Assembly: GCF_014202035.1 (NCBI RefSeq) | Contig: NZ_JACHFR010000001.1 | Coordinates: 806,001 to 870,000, forward strand | DNA length: 64,000 nucleotides | From: Treponema rectale | Lineage (GTDB): Bacteria > Spirochaetota > Spirochaetia > Treponematales > Treponemataceae | Direction: 5' to 3' | Part shown: one piece after another, positions 1-8,159 of the stretch | How positions within the stretch are numbered: the stretch's first letter is position 1 | Layout: every line of letters starts with the position of its first letter | The notes under the pieces: model-generated | Seen by the model: the letters and a program-made list of their open reading frames with translations, nothing else | The model's database searches: none | Told to the model about the DNA's origin: nothing | Made by a program: the position numbers and the translations under genes

Positions 1-765
1 AATTATACTGAGAATAAGTAAAAGTACTGCGGTGATTATTGTGACTGCAGTTTTATGAAAGAGGTATCTGTCAGAAGGCTCCCTTTTTCGTTCCATAATG
101 ACTGAGGTCAGAACTGTAAAAGCTCCGGCTGTGATCAGAAAAAATGATATGTCTGAAGTATCAGCAATCCCCTTTCCTGCTGCATCAAAATGCCATGCAA
201 ACGAAAAATAATTAAGTGCTGAATATGAGAAAATGAAATCTGTGTATTGAGGCAGAATGTGAATTATATTTGTTATTATGAGTATCAGTGAGGATACTGT
301 AAATGAAACAGATGCCCGTGAAAAAAAAACTGAAGTAAATACGGTGAATGAAAAGCATGCGGTACTGTATAAAAGCATTATAATCATGCTGCAAATAAAC
401 GAATTCAAATCAGGAGTACCGAATAAAAAAACACAGAAAGGTATCAGCATTGCCTGCAGGAGGGTAAAAAGATATGCTGCCACACATGAGATTATTTTAG
501 CGGCAGTAACTTTAAGTGATGAAAAAGGAAGCCTGTAATCATCTTTTGAGAAAGCTGCATATGATGTACACAGTGGAAAATAAAGAATGTTCAGTGTTGA
601 AAGCGCAAGAAAGAATCCCTGAAGATCAGAGGTTCCGGCAGGAGTAAAAAAACGGGAGCTTATAAAAAAATAAAGTCCTGAAGAAATAACATAGACTGCC
701 GTAATGAAAAAATATGCGGGAGAAATCAGGAATTTGAAAACATGATATTTTATCAGGCTGATCAT
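1..765 (-). CDS. ABC-2 type exporter permease, partial (C-terminus beyond window)
   Basis: An open frame runs from an ATG at 765 to the window edge (255 codons, no stop). It is read from the sequence directly. The protein is very hydrophobic, with several membrane spans (for example around residues 12-33, 50-65, 88-105 and 120-160), as expected for a permease that exports a substrate across the inner membrane. It starts one base after the stop of the upstream ATPase gene at 767, so the two are almost certainly co-translated as one ABC exporter. The order ATPase then permease resembles GldA/GldF-type ABC-2 systems, but the substrate cannot be told. Small plus-strand frames inside this region are shadows. 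Confidence 0.8.
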   Translation of the reverse strand, partial: MISLIKYHVFKFLISPAYFFITAVYVISSGLYFFISSRFFTPAGTSDLQGFFLALSTLNILYFPLCTSYAAFSKDDYRLPFSSLKVTAAKIISCVAAYLFTLLQAMLIPFCVFLFGTPDLNSFICSMIIMLLYSTACFSFTVFTSVFFSRASVSFTVSSLILIITNIIHILPQYTDFIFSYSALNYFSFAWHFDAAGKGIADTSDISFFLITAGAFTVLTSVIMERKREPSDRYLFHKTAVTIITAVLLLILSII

Positions 766-766
766 T

Positions 767-1513
767 TTATAGTTCTTCTCCCACTGTTTTTATAAATGCA
801 TTTTCCAGTGAATCAGTTCCGGTTTGTTCCTGCAGTTCTTTTTGCGTTCCGTTGGCTGCAATAAGTCCGTCTTTCATTATATAAATCCTGTCACATAAAA
901 AGGCTGCTTCTTCTATACTGTGAGTTGAAATTATAATTGTTTTACCGGCAGAAAGTTTTTTTATTTCCATTCTTAATTTTTTTGTCTGAACAGGATCCAG
1001 ACCTCCTGAAAATTCATCAAGGACAAGAACGGAAGGATCTGTACATAAAGTCTTTGCAAGATTTACTCTCTGGGCATAACCTTTTGAAAGTGCAGATGCT
1101 TTTACGTTTACAACGTCTTTAATTTCTGTAACTTCCACGCTTTTTTTTATGCGGTTATTAATTTCTTCCTTCGAATTGCAGTACAGGGACGCATTAAAGT
1201 AAAGAATTTCATTTACTGTAAGATTCTGTTCAAGACAAGGGGTTTCACTTACATAGCCTGCATTACGTCTTATTGATACAGGATCTTCCGTATTGCAGAC
1301 AAGGACTTTTCCTGTTGTGGGATATTGAAATGCACAGATAATTTTTATTAGCGTAGATTTTCCGGCCCCGTTTTTTCCAAGAATACCGGTTATTTCACCT
1401 TTTGACGCAGAAAAATTTATGTTCCGGCACGCTGTTTTTTTTCCTTCGGGAACGGAGTATGTTTTTGTCACTCCGTTAAGGATTACTTCCGGTTGTTTTG
1501 ATTCAGTCTTCAT
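767..1513 (-). CDS. ABC transporter ATP-binding protein
   Basis: A 248-residue ABC ATPase that powers the adjacent permease. Visible motifs are Walker A GKNGAGKST (46-54), an ABC signature LSKGYAQR (142-149), Walker B VLVLDE (162-167) and the switch histidine in STH (198). The signature is of the LSKGYxQR type common in CcmA/GldA-like exporters. The frame extends upstream to 1594, but that extension lies inside rnz and is unrelated to ABC proteins. The ATG at 1513 is chosen because the family fold begins just after it. It overlaps the 3' end of rnz by 11 bases, suggesting translational coupling. Confidence 0.9.
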   Translation of the reverse strand: MKTESKQPEVILNGVTKTYSVPEGKKTACRNINFSASKGEITGILGKNGAGKSTLIKIICAFQYPTTGKVLVCNTEDPVSIRRNAGYVSETPCLEQNLTVNEILYFNASLYCNSKEEINNRIKKSVEVTEIKDVVNVKASALSKGYAQRVNLAKTLCTDPSVLVLDEFSGGLDPVQTKKLRMEIKKLSAGKTIIISTHSIEEAAFLCDRIYIMKDGLIAANGTQKELQEQTGTDSLENAFIKTVGEEL

Positions 1514-2429
1514 AGGGAATTTCAAAGTGCATTCTGTCCTTAGTGAGTATGGTTCCCGGATAAACTTCTCTGGCCTGTGCTGCAAGAATCTCAAGATCTT
1601 TATCCGTATATCTTGGACTGTAATGAATTAATGCCATTTTCTTTGAGCCCGAATCTCTTGCAATTACGGCACTCTGTCTTGAGGTCATGTGTTTTTTTTC
1701 TTTAGCCTGGTCTGCACAGTCATCTGCAAACATTCCTTCACAGATAAGAAGATCTGAACCCTGTACTTCTTTTGCTATGGAAGGAAGATACATAGTATCA
1801 GTTACGAAACTGAATTTTCTCCCGCTCCTTGCTTTTCCGACTACCTGTTCCGGTTTTATTTCTATTCCGTCTGAATTTATTATGCTTTCACCTTTCTGCA
1901 GTTTTCCCCACAACGGTCCCCTGGGAATATTAAGCCGTTCAGCTTCTTCCGGATTGAATTCCCCCGGGCGGTCTAGTTCTTCCAGTGTATATCCGACACA
2001 GACTTTTGTATGTTCAAGGGGAAATGCCCTGACATAAAAACCGTCGCCTTCATACACAACACCAGGGGCTGTTATTTCTTTTACGATTATCGGATAGTTT
2101 ATGTACATGTCTAAAACTTTCCGGGAAGTTTCAATGTATTCTGCAATTTTCGGAGGTCCAAAAATATACAGCGGTTCAGTCCTGTCTACCTGGGCTGAAA
2201 GCATAAGTATGCCTGGAAGTCCAGTTACGTGATCTGCATGAGTATGGGATACAAATATGGCATTTATTTTTTTCCATTTAAGATTAAGACGCTTTAATGA
2301 AACTTGAGTTCCTTCTCCGCCGTCAAATAAAAACAAATCTCCATCACGGCGCAGAAGCACCGAAGTAAGGTGTCTGTATGGTAAAGGCATCATTCCGCCG
2401 CAACCTAAAACAAAGGCTTCCATGTTCAT
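1503..2429 (-). CDS. rnz: Ribonuclease Z
   Basis: A 308-residue metallo-beta-lactamase-fold endonuclease that cuts the 3' trailer from tRNA precursors in the cytoplasm. The zinc motif HTHADH is at residues 62-67, after the beta-strand AIFVS, and length matches the short bacterial RNase Z form (about 300-310). The conserved late motif HYSPRY, carrying the last zinc-binding histidine, is also present. Neither tRNA gene in the window encodes its CCA end, which fits a need for this trailer-cutting enzyme. The 3' end overlaps the ABC ATPase gene. A TTGAAG-17-TAAAGT promoter lies at 2439-2467 on the same strand. The start could be this ATG or the one two codons later. Confidence 0.93.
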   Translation of the reverse strand: MNMEAFVLGCGGMMPLPYRHLTSVLLRRDGDLFLFDGGEGTQVSLKRLNLKWKKINAIFVSHTHADHVTGLPGILMLSAQVDRTEPLYIFGPPKIAEYIETSRKVLDMYINYPIIVKEITAPGVVYEGDGFYVRAFPLEHTKVCVGYTLEELDRPGEFNPEEAERLNIPRGPLWGKLQKGESIINSDGIEIKPEQVVGKARSGRKFSFVTDTMYLPSIAKEVQGSDLLICEGMFADDCADQAKEKKHMTSRQSAVIARDSGSKKMALIHYSPRYTDKDLEILAAQAREVYPGTILTKDRMHFEIPYED

Positions 2430-2438
2430 AATGAGAGA

Positions 2439-2467
2439 ACTTTAACCGAAAAAAGCCTTTTCTTCAA
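2439..2467 (-). promoter_or_regulatory. Probable sigma-70 promoter of rnz
   Basis: On the minus strand, TTGAAG (2467-2462) and TAAAGT (2444-2439) are separated by 17 bases. The predicted transcript start is only a few bases before the rnz ATG at 2429, so the leader would be very short. There is no good Shine-Dalgarno before the ATG. Confidence 0.5.
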
Positions 2468-2538
2468 CAACGCTTTTGTTTATAATTACGTCTCTGAATA
2501 AAGTTTATATCAGAGTCTTTGTTTTTGCGGGAGGAAAA

Positions 2539-3495
2539 ATGATCTGGTTAATCGGTTCCAGAGGAATGCTTGGAAGTGAAATTGCAAACATTCTTACTCA
2601 GAAAAATATACCGTGGATTGGCAGTAACAGTGAGGTTGACATAACTGACGTAAATGCCCTGAATAATTTTGCAGACAGTAATGATACTTCTGCCCGTCAG
2701 ACTGGAAAATCTGTTTCAAAAGGGACAGTTCCCGGAAAAATTAACTGGGTTATAAACTGTGCTGCCTATACAAATGTGGATAAAGCTGAAGAAGAGTCTG
2801 AGACAGCCATGAAAGTTAATGCAGAAGGAGCTCTTAATATTGCCCGTACGACCCGTCGAATCGGTGCAAAACTCATACATATTTCGTCAGATTTTGTTTT
2901 TGGCGGCAATAAAAATACTCCGTATACGGAAGATGATATACCTGATCCCGTTAACGCATACGGAAAAAGCAAGGCTTTGGGAGAAGATTGCGTTACCAGC
3001 GAGATAACCCGGTATTATATTATCCGGACAGGATGGCTTTACGGATTCAACGGAAAAAACTTTGTATACACAATGACTTCCCTGATGAAAAATAACTCTT
3101 CTGTAAAAGTTGTCAACGATCAGAAAGGAACTCCTACAAATTGTATAAACCTTGCTTCCTTTGTGTACAGAATAATTGAAACATCAGAAAAGGCTGCCGG
3201 CCTGTTTGGAAAAAAATCTGCCCTTCCCTATGGCATTTATAATTTTTCTGATGGCGGAGAAGCCACGTGGTATGATTTTGCAAATGAAATTTACCGGATT
3301 GGAAGGAAGCATTCTGTTATTGAAAATGAATGTTCGGTAAATCCTTGTACTTCTCAGGAATTTGAAACTATTGCCAGACGTCCGTCATATTCTGTCCTTG
3401 ATAAAACTCTGATTCAAAAATCGCTGGGATTAAAACTTTCCGACTGGAAGGACAGTCTTGAACAGTTTATAAAGGATAAGCGCTTTAATCCTTAA
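2539..3495 (+). CDS. rfbD: dTDP-4-dehydrorhamnose reductase family protein (RmlD)
   Basis: A 318-residue NAD(P)H-dependent reductase of the extended short-chain dehydrogenase family. RmlD makes dTDP-L-rhamnose for surface polysaccharide. The Rossmann motif GSRGMLG lies at residues 5-11. The catalytic Tyr-Lys pair is in YGKSK and the family motif CAAYTNVDKAEEE is present. A serine/threonine-rich insert of about 15 residues (NDTSARQTGKSVSKG) sits before the NWVINCAA strand. The frame is open from 2476, but the ATG at 2539 is preceded by GGGAGGAAAA and begins exactly at the first Rossmann strand. No other dTDP-rhamnose genes are nearby, so the exact sugar substrate is inferred from the family. 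Confidence 0.85.
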   Translation: MIWLIGSRGMLGSEIANILTQKNIPWIGSNSEVDITDVNALNNFADSNDTSARQTGKSVSKGTVPGKINWVINCAAYTNVDKAEEESETAMKVNAEGALNIARTTRRIGAKLIHISSDFVFGGNKNTPYTEDDIPDPVNAYGKSKALGEDCVTSEITRYYIIRTGWLYGFNGKNFVYTMTSLMKNNSSVKVVNDQKGTPTNCINLASFVYRIIETSEKAAGLFGKKSALPYGIYNFSDGGEATWYDFANEIYRIGRKHSVIENECSVNPCTSQEFETIARRPSYSVLDKTLIQKSLGLKLSDWKDSLEQFIKDKRFNP

Positions 3496-3501
3496 AAAAA
3501 A

Positions 3502-3695
3502 GGGGATGACCAATAAGTATGAGTCATTGCCGTGCTCGACACGGCAACCTCTTGTATTGAGGGGGTAGTACAAACCCTCAAAACGGCGAAGTCAAGGCTT
3601 TAAGCGTTAGCGTGCCTTGACTCGACGTATTGTAATTAAATAGATTTTCGGGTCGTGCCCGAAAATGACAGTTTTTAAACTTATTGGTCATCCCC
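3502..3695 (+). repeat. MITE-like palindromic repeat, full-length copy A
   Basis: Perfect 17-bp terminal inverted repeats, GGGGATGACCAATAAGT at 3502-3518 and its complement at 3679-3695, bound a non-coding unit. It contains four perfect hairpins: 3527-3547 (8-bp stem), 3557-3581 (7-bp), 3591-3621 (8-bp) and 3645-3665 (8-bp). Positions 3555-3630 are identical, 76 of 76 bases, to the reverse strand of 61692-61767, and a decayed copy lies at 61049-61110. It has no coding capacity. It sits between the convergent ends of rmlD and the PII-like gene, where it could also terminate transcription. It resembles non-autonomous palindromic elements such as those known in Rickettsia and Wolbachia. The mobilising enzyme is not in this window. 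Confidence 0.85.
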
Positions 3696-3715
3696 AACCT
3701 TGTTGAATGTCTTTT

Positions 3716-4024
3716 TTAGAATTCTGAACTTTCAGAAACGAAACATGCAATACCTTCAGTAATGTAAAGTTTTCTGAGTTTTTCTACTGTTGCAATAAGT
3801 TTTTCAGCTTCGTTTTCATCACAGAAGATTATGTACATAATGTTAAGCTGCGGCCATACTGAATCTCCAAGGTGAGGATTTGAACAGCCTGCTCCCATTA
3901 CCGGGTTTATTTTGGTAAATTTTTTTCCGATGCCTGCAGTAATAAATTCCTGGGTAAAATCTTCTTCAAGAGCCTGCGAACAGATTATTTCAACCCTGCA
4001 GCATTTTTTTCCGTCCATAATCAT
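3716..4024 (-). CDS. PII-like small protein of the RND efflux operon
   Basis: A 102-residue soluble protein with the alternating beta-alpha-beta pattern of PII/DUF3240-like proteins. Visible landmarks are VEIICSQALEEDFTQEF at the N-terminus, then GDSVWPQLN, and a C-terminal helix-strand with EGIACFV. Small proteins of this look are often encoded next to RND pumps and are thought to be regulatory or metal-sensing. It lacks an obvious PII uridylylation loop, so a nitrogen role is unlikely. The start overlaps the pump stop by four bases (4021-4024), making it the last gene of the operon. The function is inferred from context only. Confidence 0.65.
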   Translation of the reverse strand: MIMDGKKCCRVEIICSQALEEDFTQEFITAGIGKKFTKINPVMGAGCSNPHLGDSVWPQLNIMYIIFCDENEAEKLIATVEKLRKLYITEGIACFVSESSEF

Positions 4025-7000
4025 TTACCTCCGTTTATTCTGTCATAGGCTTCAATCTTCTTCTGATCCATAAGTGCTTTTTTAGCAGCCCGTTTCTGAG
4101 CTTTTTTGATTCTGCGTGAATTTACGATATAGTAAATTGTCGGCATAAGGAAAAGTGTCATGATTGAACCGAATGTCATTCCTCCAAATACAGTAAGGGA
4201 AATAGGCTGCATTGAAGCAGAACCTTCTCCCGGGAAGAATGCCATAGGCATAAGGGATATTACTGTTGTAAGAGTAGACATGAGAATAGGTCTGAGTCGG
4301 TTTTTGGCTGCCTCAACACAGGCTTCCATAAGTTCATAACCTCTTTTTCTGAGAAGGTTTGTGTAATCAACAAGAACAATACCGTTATTTACGATAGTTC
4401 CGATCAGAACAAGTACACCCATGATTGTAATTACGTTAAGCTGTGTACCTGTAAGGGCGTAGATTGCAATTACACCGATGAATGACAGAGGAATTGTAAG
4501 AATAACGATGAACGGATCGACCAGTGATTCAAACTGTGATGCCATGACTACGAATACAAGAATTGCTGCCATGAGCATGATTGCACCGAAGGCAGAAACA
4601 GCTTCAACTGTATCTTCGAATGCACCGCTGAAAGAAATGAGTACAGAATCATCTTTCGGAATATTGTCATTGATAAGTTTAGATATGTTTGACTGTACTA
4701 CATCAAGAGACAAACCGAACTTTGGGTTTGCTGTAATCGTTACTTTTCTTGACTGGTTTTCGCGGAAAATCGTTACAGGTGCTTCATTCTGTTCATAGTA
4801 TGCAAAGCTTGAAAGAGGAATTCTCTGTCCCTGCGAGTTGATTACAGAAAGCTGATCCAGATCTGCAAGTTTTGTCTTGTCCTTTTCTGACAGCTTTACT
4901 ATTACATCAATGTCATCTCCGTTGTCTGTATAACGGCTTGCTGTAGTTCCATTGATTGCTGCCGAGATTTCAGCTCCTACATTATAAATGTTGAGTCCAA
5001 GTTCATACATGCGGTTTCTGTTTACAATGATTTCTGCCTGTGGAAGTCCGTCTTCCTGATCAGATGAAACTTCCGTTACCCATTCTCCGCCTTTTTCTTT
5101 AAGGAGTTTTTCGATGGCAGCTCCGGTTTCTCTTAAAGTATCAAGATCATCACATTTAACGTCTATGGAAATTCCTGAAGAACCTACGCTGTTCATGTTT
5201 GTAGAGAAAGAAAGCTTTGCTCCCGGATAGTCATTGAAGAATTTTCTCAGTTTTTCTTTTGCAGTTTTATCAGAGTCCCATCCTGCCTTTCTTTCTGATT
5301 CAGGGTATAAAGTAAATGTAACGGCACCTTCGTTTGTAGACGAACCTGCAGACATGACGCTGGTTCCTCCTACTGTTACGGAAGTATATTTTACTCCGGA
5401 AAGTACCTGAAGGGCTTTCTGTTCAAATTCTTTTACCGTTGCTTCCGTTGCTTCAAGAGTTGACCCTTTTGGAAGTTCAAAGGTTACACCTACAGATGTC
5501 GCTGCACTTTCCGGCATAAAGATGAATCCGATCCACTTAATGGAAACAATACTGATGACAAAGATTACGATAAGCGAAGCAATAAAAGATTTTCTGTGGT
5601 TCAGAACAAAGTTTACGCCTTTTGCATATGCATTATCCATACGGAGAAAGAAATTATTGAAAACCTTGTTTATTCCGTATGTTATTCCCGAGCCTTCTGA
5701 ATTAAGCTTGTCAATCTTAAGGTAAGATGATGAAAGAACAGGAACAAGGGCCATTGCAACTATAAGGGAACAGGTCAGTGAGAAAATAATGGTCCATGCA
5801 AGGTTGTCAAACATCTGTCCCATGATTCCAAGTTTACTTTTGAATAAAAGCATCGGAAGAAAGATACAGATGGATGTCAGTGTACTGGAAGTGATAGAAG
5901 AAATCATTTCCTGAGAACCGAGAATTGCTGCAACTGTAAGTTTTGCATCCCTCTGCCTGTAGGCATAGATATTTTCAAGTACAACGATTGAGTTGTCTAC
6001 AAGCATACCGATTCCAAGGAGAAGTCCGGCAAGAGAAATCATGTTAATGGTAATTCCCTTGAAGTACATAAGCATGAGGGTTACGAATACGGAAATCGGA
6101 ATGCTGAGACCGATGATGAATGTACTCTTGAATGAGCGCAGGAATACGAAGAGAACTGCGATTGCAAGAAGTGCTCCAGTAATTACAGATTTTACGACTT
6201 CCCAAATTGTCTGTTCAATAATGTCAGTGGTATTTGAAGTTTCGACGATCTTTATATCTTCTGGAAGTTCAAGCTTAAGTTTTTCGAGAGCCTTGCGTAC
6301 GTTTTTTGCAGCAGTAACGGAATTTTTTCCGCTCTGTTTCTGGATGTTAAGCATAACGCAGGCACTGCCGTCAAGAAATGCAAGTGTACTCTGATTTTTA
6401 TAACCTTCATAAACATCAGCAACGTCACGAAGTCTTAATGTAACAATCTGAGGCGCAGACATGGAATTAACCATCTTTGTCTTATATGAAATTACTGTAT
6501 TCTTAAGATCTTCAATACTCTGGTATTTTCCGTTTGTCTTGATGGTATAGTTTTTTTCATCACTTGAAATTGTTCCGCCTGAACTCTGAATGTTCTGAGC
6601 TCCAATCATCTGTGCTACCTGACTGATTGAAAGTCCATATGCTTCGAGTCTGTCTCGTGGAATTTCTACGTTTATTGACTTTTCACGACCACCGATTACA
6701 TTTGCAGATGCAACTCCGTCAAGCTGTTCAAGCCTTGGCTGAATCACGTCTTCTGCATAGGCCCTTAATTCTTCCGGAGTCCGGTTACCTTCAAGTGTAA
6801 GCATCATTATAGGCATCATTGAAGGGTCCATTTTTATGGTTATAGGAGATGCTGCGTCATCAGGCAGATAACTTCGCACCATATCTATTTTGTCTCGTAT
6901 CTCATTTGCAGCGGAATCAAGGTTTACTCCGTAGTTAAGCTCGAGAATTATCAGACTGAGCCCTGACATTGACCTGGACTGAAGCTTTTTAAGACCAGAA

Positions 7001-7221
7001 AGACCAGAAAGAGAGCTTTCGAGTGTTCTTGTCAGACTCTGCTCTACTTCTTCAGGACCGGCATTCGGATATGTTGTATATACAACCATGTATGGAAGTT
7101 CCATGTCAGGGAACATATCTACAGGAAGATTAAATGTACAGTAAATTCCCAGTGCAACCATTACTATAAATACAAGGAGGGTTGTTACTGGTTTTCGTAC
7201 GCATTTTTCTGAAAAAGTCAT
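4021..7221 (-). CDS. RND family efflux pump inner-membrane subunit (HAE1/AcrB-like)
   Basis: A 1066-residue proton-driven RND transporter, the usual length for AcrB/MexB homologues. It has the canonical plan: an N-terminal span (about 12-31), a large periplasmic loop, spans clustered around 335-545, a second periplasmic loop and C-terminal spans from about 860. The TM4 motif GIGMLVDNSIVVLENIYAY carries one aspartate followed by asparagine, as in many HAE1 members, rather than the Asp-Asp of AcrB. The C-terminal tail is lysine-rich. It pairs with the adaptor (two-base gap) and TolC encoded upstream to form a tripartite pump spanning both membranes. The substrate cannot be told from sequence. 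Confidence 0.93.
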   Translation of the reverse strand: MTFSEKCVRKPVTTLLVFIVMVALGIYCTFNLPVDMFPDMELPYMVVYTTYPNAGPEEVEQSLTRTLESSLSGLSGLKKLQSRSMSGLSLIILELNYGVNLDSAANEIRDKIDMVRSYLPDDAASPITIKMDPSMMPIMMLTLEGNRTPEELRAYAEDVIQPRLEQLDGVASANVIGGREKSINVEIPRDRLEAYGLSISQVAQMIGAQNIQSSGGTISSDEKNYTIKTNGKYQSIEDLKNTVISYKTKMVNSMSAPQIVTLRLRDVADVYEGYKNQSTLAFLDGSACVMLNIQKQSGKNSVTAAKNVRKALEKLKLELPEDIKIVETSNTTDIIEQTIWEVVKSVITGALLAIAVLFVFLRSFKSTFIIGLSIPISVFVTLMLMYFKGITINMISLAGLLLGIGMLVDNSIVVLENIYAYRQRDAKLTVAAILGSQEMISSITSSTLTSICIFLPMLLFKSKLGIMGQMFDNLAWTIIFSLTCSLIVAMALVPVLSSSYLKIDKLNSEGSGITYGINKVFNNFFLRMDNAYAKGVNFVLNHRKSFIASLIVIFVISIVSIKWIGFIFMPESAATSVGVTFELPKGSTLEATEATVKEFEQKALQVLSGVKYTSVTVGGTSVMSAGSSTNEGAVTFTLYPESERKAGWDSDKTAKEKLRKFFNDYPGAKLSFSTNMNSVGSSGISIDVKCDDLDTLRETGAAIEKLLKEKGGEWVTEVSSDQEDGLPQAEIIVNRNRMYELGLNIYNVGAEISAAINGTTASRYTDNGDDIDVIVKLSEKDKTKLADLDQLSVINSQGQRIPLSSFAYYEQNEAPVTIFRENQSRKVTITANPKFGLSLDVVQSNISKLINDNIPKDDSVLISFSGAFEDTVEAVSAFGAIMLMAAILVFVVMASQFESLVDPFIVILTIPLSFIGVIAIYALTGTQLNVITIMGVLVLIGTIVNNGIVLVDYTNLLRKRGYELMEACVEAAKNRLRPILMSTLTTVISLMPMAFFPGEGSASMQPISLTVFGGMTFGSIMTLFLMPTIYYIVNSRRIKKAQKRAAKKALMDQKKIEAYDRINGGK

Positions 7222-7223
7222 TG

Positions 7224-8159
7224 TTAGTCTCCGTTTGCAGTTGAGATGACATTTACTGCTGCTCCGTCATTGAGAAGCGTCTGTCCCTTTACTATGATAA
7301 CGTCTCCGGCTTTAAGTCCTTCTGTAATTTCTGTCTTATCATCAACGGTAATACCCTTCTTTATTGAAACAAGTTTTACAAAGGATTTTTCTTCCGTAGA
7401 TTTTTCACTGTCAATTATGAAAATATAAGGTTTACCGTCTCTTGTAATAATCGAACTGTCCGGTACAACTATTGCATTGCTGATGCTCTGCGTAATAAGA
7501 CGGACACGTGCATACATTCCGACTTTAATGAGGGAATTTTTTTCTGTAATGCGGAGTTTAATCTGCATCGTACGTGATGTGGTATCAAGTACTGGACTTA
7601 CTTCAAAAACTTTTGCCTTAAACTCTTCACCAGGGTATGAATCAAATGTAAGGACAGCATTCTGGTTTTTAGAAATACGGCTTATAAAGCGTTCCGGTAC
7701 GTTAACTTTTATTTCAAGATCATCCGTATTGCTGATTTTTGCAATTGACATTGATGGAGCAACCATGGTTCCGACTGTCGGGGCAAAAGATGTAAGTCTT
7801 CCGGCTATCGGTGCTTTCACAGGAGATTCGCTATATATATATCCTGGTCGGCTTGCATCGACATAACAGATAACTTCATCCTTTGATACCAGTTCTCCGA
7901 TGCTTACTTTTATGCTTGAAATTTTTCCGGATACATCAGGAAGTACATCAACGGCAGAAACTGAGTCTACGTCTCCTCCGAATTCAAGATAACTGTCCAG
8001 ATTGTCTGCTGAAGTTTTATATGCATTCACAGCATATACAGCATCATTCTTTTCTGCTCCTGCAGCCGCGTCTTTTTTACTGCAGGATGCTGCGATACAG
8101 CACAGCATTAAAATTACAGAAGCTGTAATAATCGTGTTTAATGATCTGTTCTTTTTCAT
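7224..8159 (-). CDS. RND efflux periplasmic adaptor (membrane fusion lipoprotein)
   Basis: A 311-residue adaptor linking the pump to TolC. The N-terminus is a lipoprotein signal: basic MKKNR, a hydrophobic stretch, then a lipobox AASC with lipidation at Cys 26. After it come a split lipoyl/barrel-sandwich part (SVSAVDVLPDVSGKI and later SPVKAPIAGRL), a short hairpin and a beta-barrel domain (KVNVPERFIS, GMYARVRL). The alpha-helical hairpin is very short compared with AcrA, so the adaptor may contact TolC differently. The gene overlaps the TolC gene by four bases (8156-8159). Confidence 0.9.
   Translation of the reverse strand: MKKNRSLNTIITASVILMLCCIAASCSKKDAAAGAEKNDAVYAVNAYKTSADNLDSYLEFGGDVDSVSAVDVLPDVSGKISSIKVSIGELVSKDEVICYVDASRPGYIYSESPVKAPIAGRLTSFAPTVGTMVAPSMSIAKISNTDDLEIKVNVPERFISRISKNQNAVLTFDSYPGEEFKAKVFEVSPVLDTTSRTMQIKLRITEKNSLIKVGMYARVRLITQSISNAIVVPDSSIITRDGKPYIFIIDSEKSTEEKSFVKLVSIKKGITVDDKTEITEGLKAGDVIIVKGQTLLNDGAAVNVISTANGD

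Noticed and set aside
278-538. Plus-strand frame of 86 codons
   Set aside because: It lies opposite the ABC permease frame, which is open to the window edge and has a clear membrane-protein composition.
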